Source: Candidatus Poribacteria bacterium WGA-3G (GTDB taxonomy: Bacteria > Poribacteria > WGA-4E > WGA-3G). Taken from it: DNA of 64,000 nucleotides. The stretch lies in assembly GCA_000406005.1 (NCBI GenBank), contig ASZN01000004.1, positions 54,523 to 118,522 on the forward strand. The letters run 5' to 3'. The position numbers were made by a program, and so were the translations under genes. How positions within the stretch are numbered: the first letter of the stretch is position 1; each line of letters opens with the position of its first letter. The notes below the pieces were generated by a model. That model made no database searches and was not told the origin of the DNA. It saw only the letters and a program-made list of their open reading frames with translations. Positions 24,169 through 35,733 of the stretch are shown in pieces.

Positions 24169-24338
24169 GCATACATTGAAAAAGGCTTAAGATCCGCGTT
24201 CATCCGTGTCATCCGCGATTTGCGGCGTACCCGCCCAAATGCGACGTGCATTCAGACAATAAACACCTACATTTTCCAATAAGTTCTGATACAGTGATGA
24301 GGGTGTGAGGGGCATAGACAGGACTAAGTCTTTTTAAT

Positions 24339-24368
24339 TTGATAATATTCCAAAAGTCCGTGTATACT
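24339..24368 (+). promoter_or_regulatory. Promoter of the Thoeris pair
   Basis: TTGATA at 24339-24344 and TATACT at 24363-24368 are 18 bp apart, 40 bp upstream of the TIR-protein start. Further upstream (24219-24253) is a GCGGCGTAC...GTGCATT repeat word shared with 16213-16245. Confidence 0.5.
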
Positions 24369-24407
24369 AATAGATATAATGACTTTAGAACTTTGGAAAG
24401 TGACATT

Positions 24408-25016
24408 ATGACTTACAGAAACAAATTCTACGTTTCTTTTGATAATGATAGTGACGTTCACTATTATTGGCTAATACGCGCCTGGCAGCAAGGCGATGGG
24501 ACGAAATTTGATTTTTATGATGCTCATGATTTGAACAAGACGTATAACTCGAGTTTTCAAGACGCTCTCAAGCAGCAGCTCAGAGCACGCATCCAGAATA
24601 CGCGAGCCTTTGTCGTTTTAATTGGGGAAAGGACGCGTTATCTCCAATTTGTACATTGGGAGATTGAGGATGCGTTGGCGTTAGATTTGCCAATAATCTG
24701 CGTCAACCTGAACGGTCTAAGACATCGGGATATTATAAGGTGTCCAGCGATCATTAATGATAATCTCTCGGTTCACATCGGTTTTAACGCCGTTATTTTA
24801 GAGCATACCTTAAAAACATGGCCGGAGCGACATCATTCCCTTAAACAACAGGGCGATTCCAGTCCGTACTTTTACAAGCCTGCTGACTATGTTAGGTTAG
24901 GATTGGAAACATCCGATCATGGATCGCGCTTTGAGAGCCCCGCTGACAGCGAAGATGGATTTTCCAAAAAAATTCCACTATGGGAACGGCTCCCACTTTT
25001 ACGGAGAACAAAGTAA
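24408..25016 (+). CDS. thsB: Thoeris ThsB-like TIR (MTH538) protein
   Basis: The 202-residue protein starts at 24408 (MTYRNKFYVSFDND), which gives the family-typical N-terminus. Residues 5-110 match the MTH538 TIR-like domain: NKFYVSFDNDSDVHYYWLIR, KFDFYDAHDLNK, LRARIQNTRAFVVLIGERT, VHWEIEDALALDLPIICVNL, with E87 the likely catalytic acid. In Thoeris, ThsB senses infection and makes an NAD-derived signal. The stop is nine bases before a TM-macro gene, the arrangement of type II Thoeris, whose signal is reported to be a histidine-ADP-ribose conjugate. The C-terminal 80 residues carry no known domain. Confidence 0.85.
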   Translation: MTYRNKFYVSFDNDSDVHYYWLIRAWQQGDGTKFDFYDAHDLNKTYNSSFQDALKQQLRARIQNTRAFVVLIGERTRYLQFVHWEIEDALALDLPIICVNLNGLRHRDIIRCPAIINDNLSVHIGFNAVILEHTLKTWPERHHSLKQQGDSSPYFYKPADYVRLGLETSDHGSRFESPADSEDGFSKKIPLWERLPLLRRTK

Positions 25017-25025
25017 GTTTAGTTT

Positions 25026-25961
25026 ATGAGATTACCTGTCTATTTTTCAAGGCAGCATTTGAGAGATTGCCGACCGTACAGGACAGTGATAACAACTGCT
25101 TGTTCTGTATATGGCATAGTTTGGTGGGGCATTAAAGTATTGTCTTATTTCCATTCTGGGTTTGAGGAATGGTCGCGCGGTAACTTCTCAATGCTTGTTT
25201 TTATTTTTTTTCTCGGTTTGGGGGTCGGTACTGTTCGATTCTTGTGGAAATGTGCAAAGATGCTATCGGTCAGTCACAGGTTAGAAGGACAGGATATCTT
25301 GATAGAAATCCGGGTCGGCGATATTTTTAGTGCTGATGGCGCATTTATTATTAGTACGAATACGGCATTTGATATGGATATGTCGGATGGACCGATTTCT
25401 CCAGAAACCTTGCAAGGTCAATTTACAAAGAAATATTATGATGATGTAGCACACCTTAACCAAGCATTAGCGGAAGCTTTGGAGAGCGAGAAGAGCATTG
25501 TGGATGAGGATAATTCAGCAGAAAAAGAAAGTCCCGATATTGGCACAGTAGTGAAAGTATCTCCCAGACAACGCCTTGCCTACTTTGTGGCAATTGACAC
25601 GTTGAACGAGCATACAGGTGTCGAAAGTTCACTTGATAATGTGAGAAAAGGTTTAGGAAGTCTTTGGCAATATATTGGTACGCAAGGTGTATTAGATCCT
25701 CTTGTAATACCAGTGTTGGGTACGGGGTATTCTGGAATTCCAGTTTCAAGAGAACAGATGATCATAGAAATCATTACATCGTTTATTGCCGCATGTACCG
25801 AAAAGAAATTCTGTGAAAAGTTGACGATTATTATTTCCGAGGACGACTACCGGCAACAAGACATAAATTTGGAAGAATTAGGGACTTATCTTCGACTTTA
25901 TGCGCGTGAGGTCCATCGGAAAGCCCATAATCTTATTGATCCGGTTGATAAATTGATTTAA
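25026..25961 (+). CDS. thsA: Thoeris type II ThsA-like TM-macro effector
   Basis: The 311-residue protein starts at 25026, nine bases after thsB, without a clear ribosome binding site, so coupled translation is likely. Two transmembrane segments lie near residues 20-42 and 53-76 (FSMLVFIFFLGLGVGTVRFL). A macro domain follows (about 90-290) with VGDIFSADGAFIISTNTAFD and VIPVLGTGYSGIPVSREQM, the ligand loops of macro folds. Known type II ThsA proteins have this same 2TM-macro layout: the macro domain binds the TIR product and the membrane part kills or arrests the cell. Assignment rests on architecture and synteny, not on a database match. Confidence 0.85.
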   Translation: MRLPVYFSRQHLRDCRPYRTVITTACSVYGIVWWGIKVLSYFHSGFEEWSRGNFSMLVFIFFLGLGVGTVRFLWKCAKMLSVSHRLEGQDILIEIRVGDIFSADGAFIISTNTAFDMDMSDGPISPETLQGQFTKKYYDDVAHLNQALAEALESEKSIVDEDNSAEKESPDIGTVVKVSPRQRLAYFVAIDTLNEHTGVESSLDNVRKGLGSLWQYIGTQGVLDPLVIPVLGTGYSGIPVSREQMIIEIITSFIAACTEKKFCEKLTIIISEDDYRQQDINLEELGTYLRLYAREVHRKAHNLIDPVDKLI

Positions 25962-25977
25962 GAAAACGTTGATGCGA

Positions 25978-26150
25978 ATCCCTCGGCATCCTTGAATCCC
26001 AGCACCCATGCCGGTAAGGTTACACTGTGGATCACTGTCAACGATGATGACTTTCTTTCCTTTATTTCCCAACATCCAACCCAGATTGAAAGTCGTTGTC
26101 GTTTTCCCTACACCACCTTTGTGGTTGAAAAGTGCGATCTGTTTAGCCAT
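25978..26150 (-). pseudogene. 5' fragment of a ParA-family ATPase gene
   Basis: From the ATG at 26150 (AGAGGA upstream) the frame reads MAKQIALFNHKGGVGKTTTT, then FNLGWMLGNKGKKVIIVDSD and PQCNLTGM, the deviant Walker A and switch of ParA/Soj ATPases. The match stops after LTGM, about 57 codons in. The remaining frame runs into the 3' end of thsA and makes no sense. The Thoeris genes are thus joined to a broken ParA gene, perhaps by insertion or deletion. Confidence 0.75.
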
Positions 26151-26210
26151 GTTATGTCCTCTAATTGGTCGTCCACCTATCACTGCTACACGAGATGTGA
26201 ATACTCATCT

Positions 26211-26334
26211 TTAGGACTTACGCAATTTTGACCGTCACACTTGGTTTTAGAGGCAGGTGCGAAAAAAAATACAGGCATTAGGGGCCACAGGCTAACAGCC
26301 TATGCTACAAAAGAGCACGCTGCGTAAGTCCTAA
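26211..26334. repeat. 124-bp MITE, copy 2
   Basis: Ends TTAGGACTTACGCA and TGCGTAAGTCCTAA are identical to the 2829 copy, the length is the same (124 bp), and the internal ends match in reverse orientation (GCAATTTTGAC here, TACAAAAGAGCA at the other end). No coding capacity. Confidence 0.85.
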
Positions 26335-26505
26335 TCTTTTAGAAATACCATCGCGAATAAGTTGGAAGTTCCTCTTAATCTATTATATCTGACTTTTCTC
26401 TAATTTTCAAATCAAAAATCGGTGATGTATACGGTTTCATATCTTACAAGTGATAGTTGCCACAGCCTAACAGGAGACCATGCTATAGAGGTATCAATGC
26501 TAAAT

Positions 26506-26534
26506 TTGACAAAAAAGGTGATGTGTGCTATAGT
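26506..26534 (+). promoter_or_regulatory. Promoter of the gamma-glutamyltransferase gene
   Basis: TTGACA at 26506-26511 and TATAGT at 26529-26534 are 17 bp apart, 29 bp upstream of the start; AGGAGAAAG lies at about 26551-26559. Confidence 0.6.
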
Positions 26535-26563
26535 GGTATTAGTCTGAAGATAGGAGAAAGAGC

Positions 26564-28174
26564 ATGTTTGATGGGTACGACCCAAACCGATTTGGACCTG
26601 GGCGTTCTGCTGTGATCTGCCAACACGGTGCGATTGCCACGAGTCAACCCCTTGCAGCACAGGCGGGATTACAAGTTCTACGCGACGGTGGAAATGCGAT
26701 TGATGCAGCGGTCGCAACTGCTGCGGTCCTCAATGTCGTCGAACCGATGTCAACCGGTATCGGTGGCGATGCTTTTATGCTGGTCTATCAGCCTAAAGAC
26801 GGTGTCATCCGCGGCTTAAACGCAAGTGGTAGAGCACCTTACGCCGCAGAACGGGAATTCTTTACCAAACAAGGGTTGACCAGTATCCCCGCTTTTGGGA
26901 GTATGTATCCGGTGACGGTGCCTGGCACAATTGACGGATGGGCAACGCTCCTTGACGAATGCGGTACGATGTCTTTAGCAGAGGTGCTGCAACCTGCGAT
27001 TGATTATGCTGAAAAAGGATTTCCGGTCAGTCCGCAAATTAGTCTCGCTTGGCAAGACAGCACGGCGATGTTGGCACAACATCCCGATTCGGCACGGAAT
27101 TACTTGATGAACGGTAAAGCACCTGTACCAGGTGAAATCTTTCGTCAACGAAACCTTGCACGAACATTTCGACTGATTGCAGAAGGTGGACGCGATGCCT
27201 TTTATCGAGGTGAGATTGCGGACAAGATTGTCCAGTTCTCCGATGCGAATGGCGGGTTGTTCACAAGGCAAGACTTTGCTGATCACGAGTCTGATTGGGT
27301 AGAACCGATTTCTACGAATTACCGCGGTTATGATGTCTACGAGATTCCGCCGAATGGACAAGGTATCGCTGCACTGCTTGCGCTGAATATCGTTGAGGGA
27401 TTCAATCTCGGCACGATGGGACATAACAGTTCCGAACATCTGCATTACGCGATTGAGGCGATGAAATTAGGGTTTGCGGATCTCTATAAGTATGTGACAG
27501 ACCCGACTTTTGTAGATGTGCCGGTAGCAGGACTGCTCGCTGACGACTATACGGAAAGCCAGCAGGCACGTATTTCACCAGAACGTGCACACGCCGGACC
27601 AAATGCCGGTGTGCCTTCAATGGGAAGCGATACGGTCTACCTCTCTGCTGTTGACAGTGAACGGAATGTTGTCTCCTTTATTAACAGTCTCTTTGCTGGT
27701 TTCGGTTCAGGTTTAACGGCTGGTGATACCGGTATTATGTTGCAGAACCGGGGTGCCGGTTTTTCGCTTGATCCCGAGCATGCGAATTGCATTGCGCCGC
27801 ATAAACGGACACTACACACGATTATCCCCGGCATGATTGTCCAAGAGGGTGTGCCGTTGGTCGCTTTCGGTGTCATGGGTGGACAGATGCAAACACAGGG
27901 GCATTTGCAGTTTGTGTGCAATCTTGTTGATTTCAATATGGATGTTCAGAGTGCCTTAGACGCGCCTCGGTTCCGGGTGTTGGACGATTCACGGATTATG
28001 TTAGAGGCGGGTATTCCGATGAATGTGCAAGCCGCGTTGGCACAGCGCGGACATCCTATCGTATCCGGGAACACCTTTTTTGGTGGCGGACAAGCGATTT
28101 TTATCAATCCGGCTTTCGATACACTGATCGCCGGTTCGGATCCGAGGCGTGACGGATGTGCAGTCGGATATTGA
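26564..28174 (+). CDS. ggt: Gamma-glutamyltransferase-family hydrolase
   Basis: The 536-residue protein starts at 26564 behind AGGAGAAAG. It has the family start (GAIATSQPLAAQAGLQVLRD, GGNAIDAAVATAAVLNVVEP, GIGGDAF) and the autocleavage and nucleophile site GSDTVYLSAVD, with T357 the likely N-terminal nucleophile after cleavage. VMGGQMQTQGHLQ and PRF near the end are also typical. There is no signal peptide, so it is probably cytoplasmic, unlike many GGTs. It could act on glutathione or be a cephalosporin-acylase-like relative. It is transcribed alone. Confidence 0.9.
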   Translation: MFDGYDPNRFGPGRSAVICQHGAIATSQPLAAQAGLQVLRDGGNAIDAAVATAAVLNVVEPMSTGIGGDAFMLVYQPKDGVIRGLNASGRAPYAAEREFFTKQGLTSIPAFGSMYPVTVPGTIDGWATLLDECGTMSLAEVLQPAIDYAEKGFPVSPQISLAWQDSTAMLAQHPDSARNYLMNGKAPVPGEIFRQRNLARTFRLIAEGGRDAFYRGEIADKIVQFSDANGGLFTRQDFADHESDWVEPISTNYRGYDVYEIPPNGQGIAALLALNIVEGFNLGTMGHNSSEHLHYAIEAMKLGFADLYKYVTDPTFVDVPVAGLLADDYTESQQARISPERAHAGPNAGVPSMGSDTVYLSAVDSERNVVSFINSLFAGFGSGLTAGDTGIMLQNRGAGFSLDPEHANCIAPHKRTLHTIIPGMIVQEGVPLVAFGVMGGQMQTQGHLQFVCNLVDFNMDVQSALDAPRFRVLDDSRIMLEAGIPMNVQAALAQRGHPIVSGNTFFGGGQAIFINPAFDTLIAGSDPRRDGCAVGY

Positions 28175-28683
28175 TGCCGTAGCTACGTCACGCAATTTGC
28201 TCGGAGAGATCGATATGTTTTCAGTTAAATAGGAAGCTACCTAAGGCGGCGTAGACCTAAGTGACAAGTGAAATGATTTGACTTTTCGCTTAAATTAGGA
28301 TATAATATTAAGACTAATAAATGGCTTTGACTCAAAAAAATGGAGATCAAACCTAATGATGTAAACCCGCCAAATTGTTCGCGAATCGTCGTCGGTACGA
28401 TTGCGGATCTTTGTTGATTCCAGAGGTTCTCTCTTACCTCGGGGCACGCTATGTTCAGCAGGATACGAATGGATAGCGTCCGATTTAATCTGTCCACCAG
28501 ACTTATCCAGTCGCGAAGTGGAGTCCATTCTCCGATTTGTTTGTATCTTAGATAGAAGAACGTCAAGTTATGGTACGCGAGTCTTGCCCCGAGGATGAAA
28601 ATGAAATGGCGAAATGTAAAAGTCTACTCAACAAAGCCACAATATAAGGAATATGGAAGAATGTATGGAGAGTTAGCTTACAA
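28175..28683. other. Intergenic region with possible decayed small gene
   Basis: Plus-strand protein-like pieces occur in different frames: MEIKPNDVNPPNCSRIVVGT from 28340, then SRGSLLPRGTLCSAGYEWIA and CILDRRTSSYGTRVLPRG to about 28598. They suggest a small gene broken by frameshifts, but no family is recognised. The gltB start is preceded by GGAGAG at about 28665. Confidence 0.3.
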
Positions 28684-33177
<4,494 letters not shown>

Positions 33178-33252
33178 AAGCCACAATATGATTGGTAGAG
33201 CCAGAAACTACAAAATCTCTGCGGTTACGCGTGTTTTCTTGTTATAACAAAA

Positions 33253-33276
33253 AAAAGGCAGCGAACGCTGCCTTTT
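33253..33276. terminator. Bidirectional terminator gltB / exbD
   Basis: AAAAGGCAGCG and CGCTGCCTTTT form an 11-bp stem with an AA loop, with A and T tracts on the two sides. It lies between the convergent gltB and exbD genes and can serve both. Confidence 0.9.
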
Positions 33277-33299
33277 CTAATTTAACTGTGTTGTATTCC

Positions 33300-33722
33300 T
33301 CAGTCTTCTTCTGACACCGCGAAAGCGATTTCAAGCCCCTCTGTTTTACTGGAACGCATCTTCGCACGTTCTACCACATCAATGACGACACCGTGCTTCG
33401 CACGTTTATCTGCCTTGATAATCAAGGTGCTGATCTGGTTTTCGTGTGCTGCGATAAAAAGTTCCATATCTTCGAGTGTCAGCATCTCTTGGTCATCAAT
33501 TGAGATACGTCCGTCACTGTTAATAAAGAGGTTGAATTTTTTCCGCGTGAATTCGTGTTGCGTTGCGGAATCGGGTAAGGTGACGGTGAAAGGCGGAGGA
33601 ACTTTCATGACAGCAGATACCATGAAGAAAATGAGCAACAAGAACACACAATCGATCATTGGTGCCATCGGAATATCATCGTCATCGCCTGTTTTCTTCC
33701 GTCGAGCCATGTTTAGAGCCAT
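33300..33722 (-). CDS. exbD: ExbD/TolR-family protein
   Basis: The 140-residue protein starts at 33722 behind AAAGGAG. Residues 16-40 hold the conserved transmembrane segment with the proton-path Asp (PMAPMIDCVFLLLIFFMVSA). The rest is the periplasmic domain (TLIIKADKRAKHGVVIDVVE). With ExbB it forms the proton-driven motor that powers TonB-dependent transport or Tol-Pal-like envelope work. It is the last gene of an ExbB-ExbD-ExbD set. No TonB gene is visible in the window. Confidence 0.9.
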   Translation of the reverse strand: MALNMARRKKTGDDDDIPMAPMIDCVFLLLIFFMVSAVMKVPPPFTVTLPDSATQHEFTRKKFNLFINSDGRISIDDQEMLTLEDMELFIAAHENQISTLIIKADKRAKHGVVIDVVERAKMRSSKTEGLEIAFAVSEED

Positions 33723-33775
33723 TTGAATTCTCCTTTTATAGAAAATGGATTACCGTTGGTGTTGCGAGAGGGTTG

Positions 33776-34228
33776 TCAATCTCGCGCGACGATAGCGAAT
33801 CCGATTTTGTCTATACCTGCCTGTTTTGCGATATCCATCACCTGCACAATCTGTTCATGCAGTACGTCCCGCTCGGATTGTATGATCAACATGTTTTTGG
33901 ATTCGTCAGGTGCGTTGATGAATTGATTGAACATTTCTTCAACTTGTACAACGACATCATTTAGCACCATAGTCCCTTGTTCCTCGCCGGCTTCTGGGTT
34001 TGCGATCCGAACTGTCAAACCTTTCGGTTTGTCAGGTGAAGGTTTCCCTGGCGGTGGCAGCTGCACCCGGAGCCCCGGGATCGGTGAGAAAGTTGTTGAT
34101 ACCATAAAGAAAATGAGGAGCAGGAACACGCAATCAATCATAGGTGCCATGCTGAGTGTTGGTGGCTTGCGTTCTCTCATTCTATTGGCAAGCAGGCTCA
34201 ATTTGGCATCACCGAGTTGTTGTGACAT
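33776..34228 (-). CDS. exbD: ExbD/TolR-family protein, second copy
   Basis: The 150-residue protein starts at 34228 behind GAAAGGAG. It has the same membrane segment (LSMAPMIDCVFLLLIFFMVS), then a longer Pro/Gly-rich linker (LPPPGKPSPDKPKG) and a periplasmic domain. Paired divergent ExbD proteins are common in such operons and may form heterodimers. It lies 53 bp upstream of the other exbD. Confidence 0.9.
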   Translation of the reverse strand: MSQQLGDAKLSLLANRMRERKPPTLSMAPMIDCVFLLLIFFMVSTTFSPIPGLRVQLPPPGKPSPDKPKGLTVRIANPEAGEEQGTMVLNDVVVQVEEMFNQFINAPDESKNMLIIQSERDVLHEQIVQVMDIAKQAGIDKIGFAIVARD

Positions 34229-34288
34229 TTCAAAGTCTCCTTTCTCGTTAATGAGATTAGGGCTGGTGTATTAGCACGCTACGGCGTT

Positions 34289-34327
34289 ATCAGAATCGGG
34301 CGGGTATGCGTTCCCGCCCGTCCTGAT
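34289..34327 (-). promoter_or_regulatory. Strong intercistronic hairpin between exbB and exbD
   Basis: CGGGCGGG (34297-34304) and CCCGCCCG (34313-34320) form a perfect 8-bp stem, extended by ATCAG and CTGAT across a small internal loop. There is no U-tract, so it is more likely an mRNA stabiliser or processing site that lets exbB exceed exbD than a full terminator. Confidence 0.6.
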
Positions 34328-34333
34328 TCACGA

Positions 34334-35338
34334 TTAGGCGTTACCAGCTTCACCGACGATCAATTGATTGACAATTTCGGTGGAAACCTGTGAAATCTCA
34401 ACCATGTGTCTGTTGACCCAGCTGTCAAAGAGCTGGAAGAAAATCAGACACGGGATTGCGACTGTCAAACCAGCAGCAGTTGTCAGAAGTGCCTGTGAGA
34501 TACCACCTGCAAGCTGTTGCGGGTCACCCGTACCTTCAAGTGCGATTGTGGTAAATGCGTTAATCATACCCGTAACTGTTCCGAGCAAGCCGAACAACGG
34601 TGAAACGACTGCGACGGTACCGAGAACCGGTAGATTTCTTTCAAGTTCCGGGATTTCAAGGAGGCTTGCTTCCTCAATTGCTTCCTGAATTTCTTCTTTG
34701 GTAATGTCGCGTTCTTCGATCTGTGCTTGGCTGTAGCGGAGTAACCCCGCTTTAAGAACGTTAGCGAGTGGGCCACCGGCTTCTTCACAAGTCGAAACGG
34801 CTTCCATGATGTTTTCTTTCCGCAATGAATCTGTGATACTGGCGATGAATTCTTCAGTTCCGATTCGGGAACGACTGCGGACAAAGGTAAAGAGCCTTTC
34901 AATAATGAAAGTTAAAGCTGTGACAGAGCAGAGCGCGAGTGGCCAAAAGACGAATCCAAACTTCTGGAAGAAGGTGATGATGTTATCTTTTTTTGTCATC
35001 TTAAGTGGCAAGAAATGATCACCACCGTTAACGACTGTTACAGGTTTACCGACGCGATCCCCGTATCCTTCTTTGTAGATACTGACGAGGTAACGACCGG
35101 CGGGAATACCTGATCTCTCGTAATCACCGTTGCCATCGGTTGTCGCTGTGTATTCTTCACCACCAGTAGCAACGATTTTGACTTCAACGCCTTCAATTAC
35201 ACCTTGGGCTGTGGTTGTATCAACAATCTGACCGCGGACAGTTCCGCCGGATGCGCCACCATCATCTTGGGCAAAGATGATGCCAGTAGACAAACCGACA
35301 CAAGCGACTAAGATTAAAATAAAACTAAAACGAATCAT
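34334..35338 (-). CDS. exbB: ExbB/TolQ/MotA protein with N-terminal periplasmic Ig-like domain
   Basis: The 334-residue protein has a signal peptide (1-23), then a carboxypeptidase regulatory-like beta-sandwich (residues 30-115: VRGQIVDTTTAQGVIEGVEV, GNGDYERSGIPAGRYLVSIY). The usual ExbB helices follow: a first membrane segment near 130-150 (FVFWPLALCSVTALTFIIER), and the conserved pair near 240-300 (LFGLLGTVTGMINAFTTIAL, GISQALLTTAAGLTVAIPCL). Ordinary ExbB lacks the beta-sandwich, though some environmental ExbB proteins carry N-terminal domains. It may anchor the motor to peptidoglycan or a substrate receptor; that is inference. Confidence 0.85.
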   Translation of the reverse strand: MIRFSFILILVACVGLSTGIIFAQDDGGASGGTVRGQIVDTTTAQGVIEGVEVKIVATGGEEYTATTDGNGDYERSGIPAGRYLVSIYKEGYGDRVGKPVTVVNGGDHFLPLKMTKKDNIITFFQKFGFVFWPLALCSVTALTFIIERLFTFVRSRSRIGTEEFIASITDSLRKENIMEAVSTCEEAGGPLANVLKAGLLRYSQAQIEERDITKEEIQEAIEEASLLEIPELERNLPVLGTVAVVSPLFGLLGTVTGMINAFTTIALEGTGDPQQLAGGISQALLTTAAGLTVAIPCLIFFQLFDSWVNRHMVEISQVSTEIVNQLIVGEAGNA

Positions 35339-35733
35339 TCGTTCTGATCCTCCTTAGGGGGACTTGCCGATTACGTTTTGGCAAGTCTTTACAAGTTATA
35401 TCGTAATGCGTTGCATGGCTGTGATAGACCCCCGACTGAAGTCGGGGGCTTCCGCAAAAGTTATGCGAAAGCGTTTGTGGATTTCAGAACCCGACTGGTG
35501 GATTCAACGGAGTAGCCTACAATCTTGCCGAGCAAGACGATAGGTCTTACAACTCCTAAGCCAAAGGAAGCTACCCCTTCCTTTCCGGATATAACACTAT
35601 CCTTCGTTAAAAACACCTGAGTGCCTAAGAAGTTACGCGCGTATTTGAACGTTGGCGAAAACAGCATCCCAGATGATGTCGTTAAACGCGGTATCGCTGG
35701 ACACGAGATGTGTCCAGCGATACGCCAAAACAT
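35339..35733. other. Intergenic region, possible transposon remnant
   Basis: The exbB promoter should lie here. A perfect hairpin sits at 35429-35448. Plus-strand protein-like text (KKLRAYLNVGENSIPDDVVK, then RGIAGHEMCPAIRQNI and a TAG at 35733) follows and may be the end of a decayed transposon gene; the identity is uncertain. Confidence 0.3.
35429..35448. repeat. Hairpin CCCCCGAC-TGAA-GTCGGGGG
   Basis: Eight-base perfect arms with a TGAA loop. This kind of hairpin is typical of IS200/IS605-type ends, and the nearby protein-like remnant would fit, but it could equally be a terminator lacking a U-tract for the outer-membrane gene at 35734. Confidence 0.5.

Noticed and set aside
35461..35733. 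Reverse-strand 90-residue frame after the outer-membrane gene
   Set aside because: The plus strand has the more protein-like text in this stretch; the reverse frame lacks any family match or start signal.
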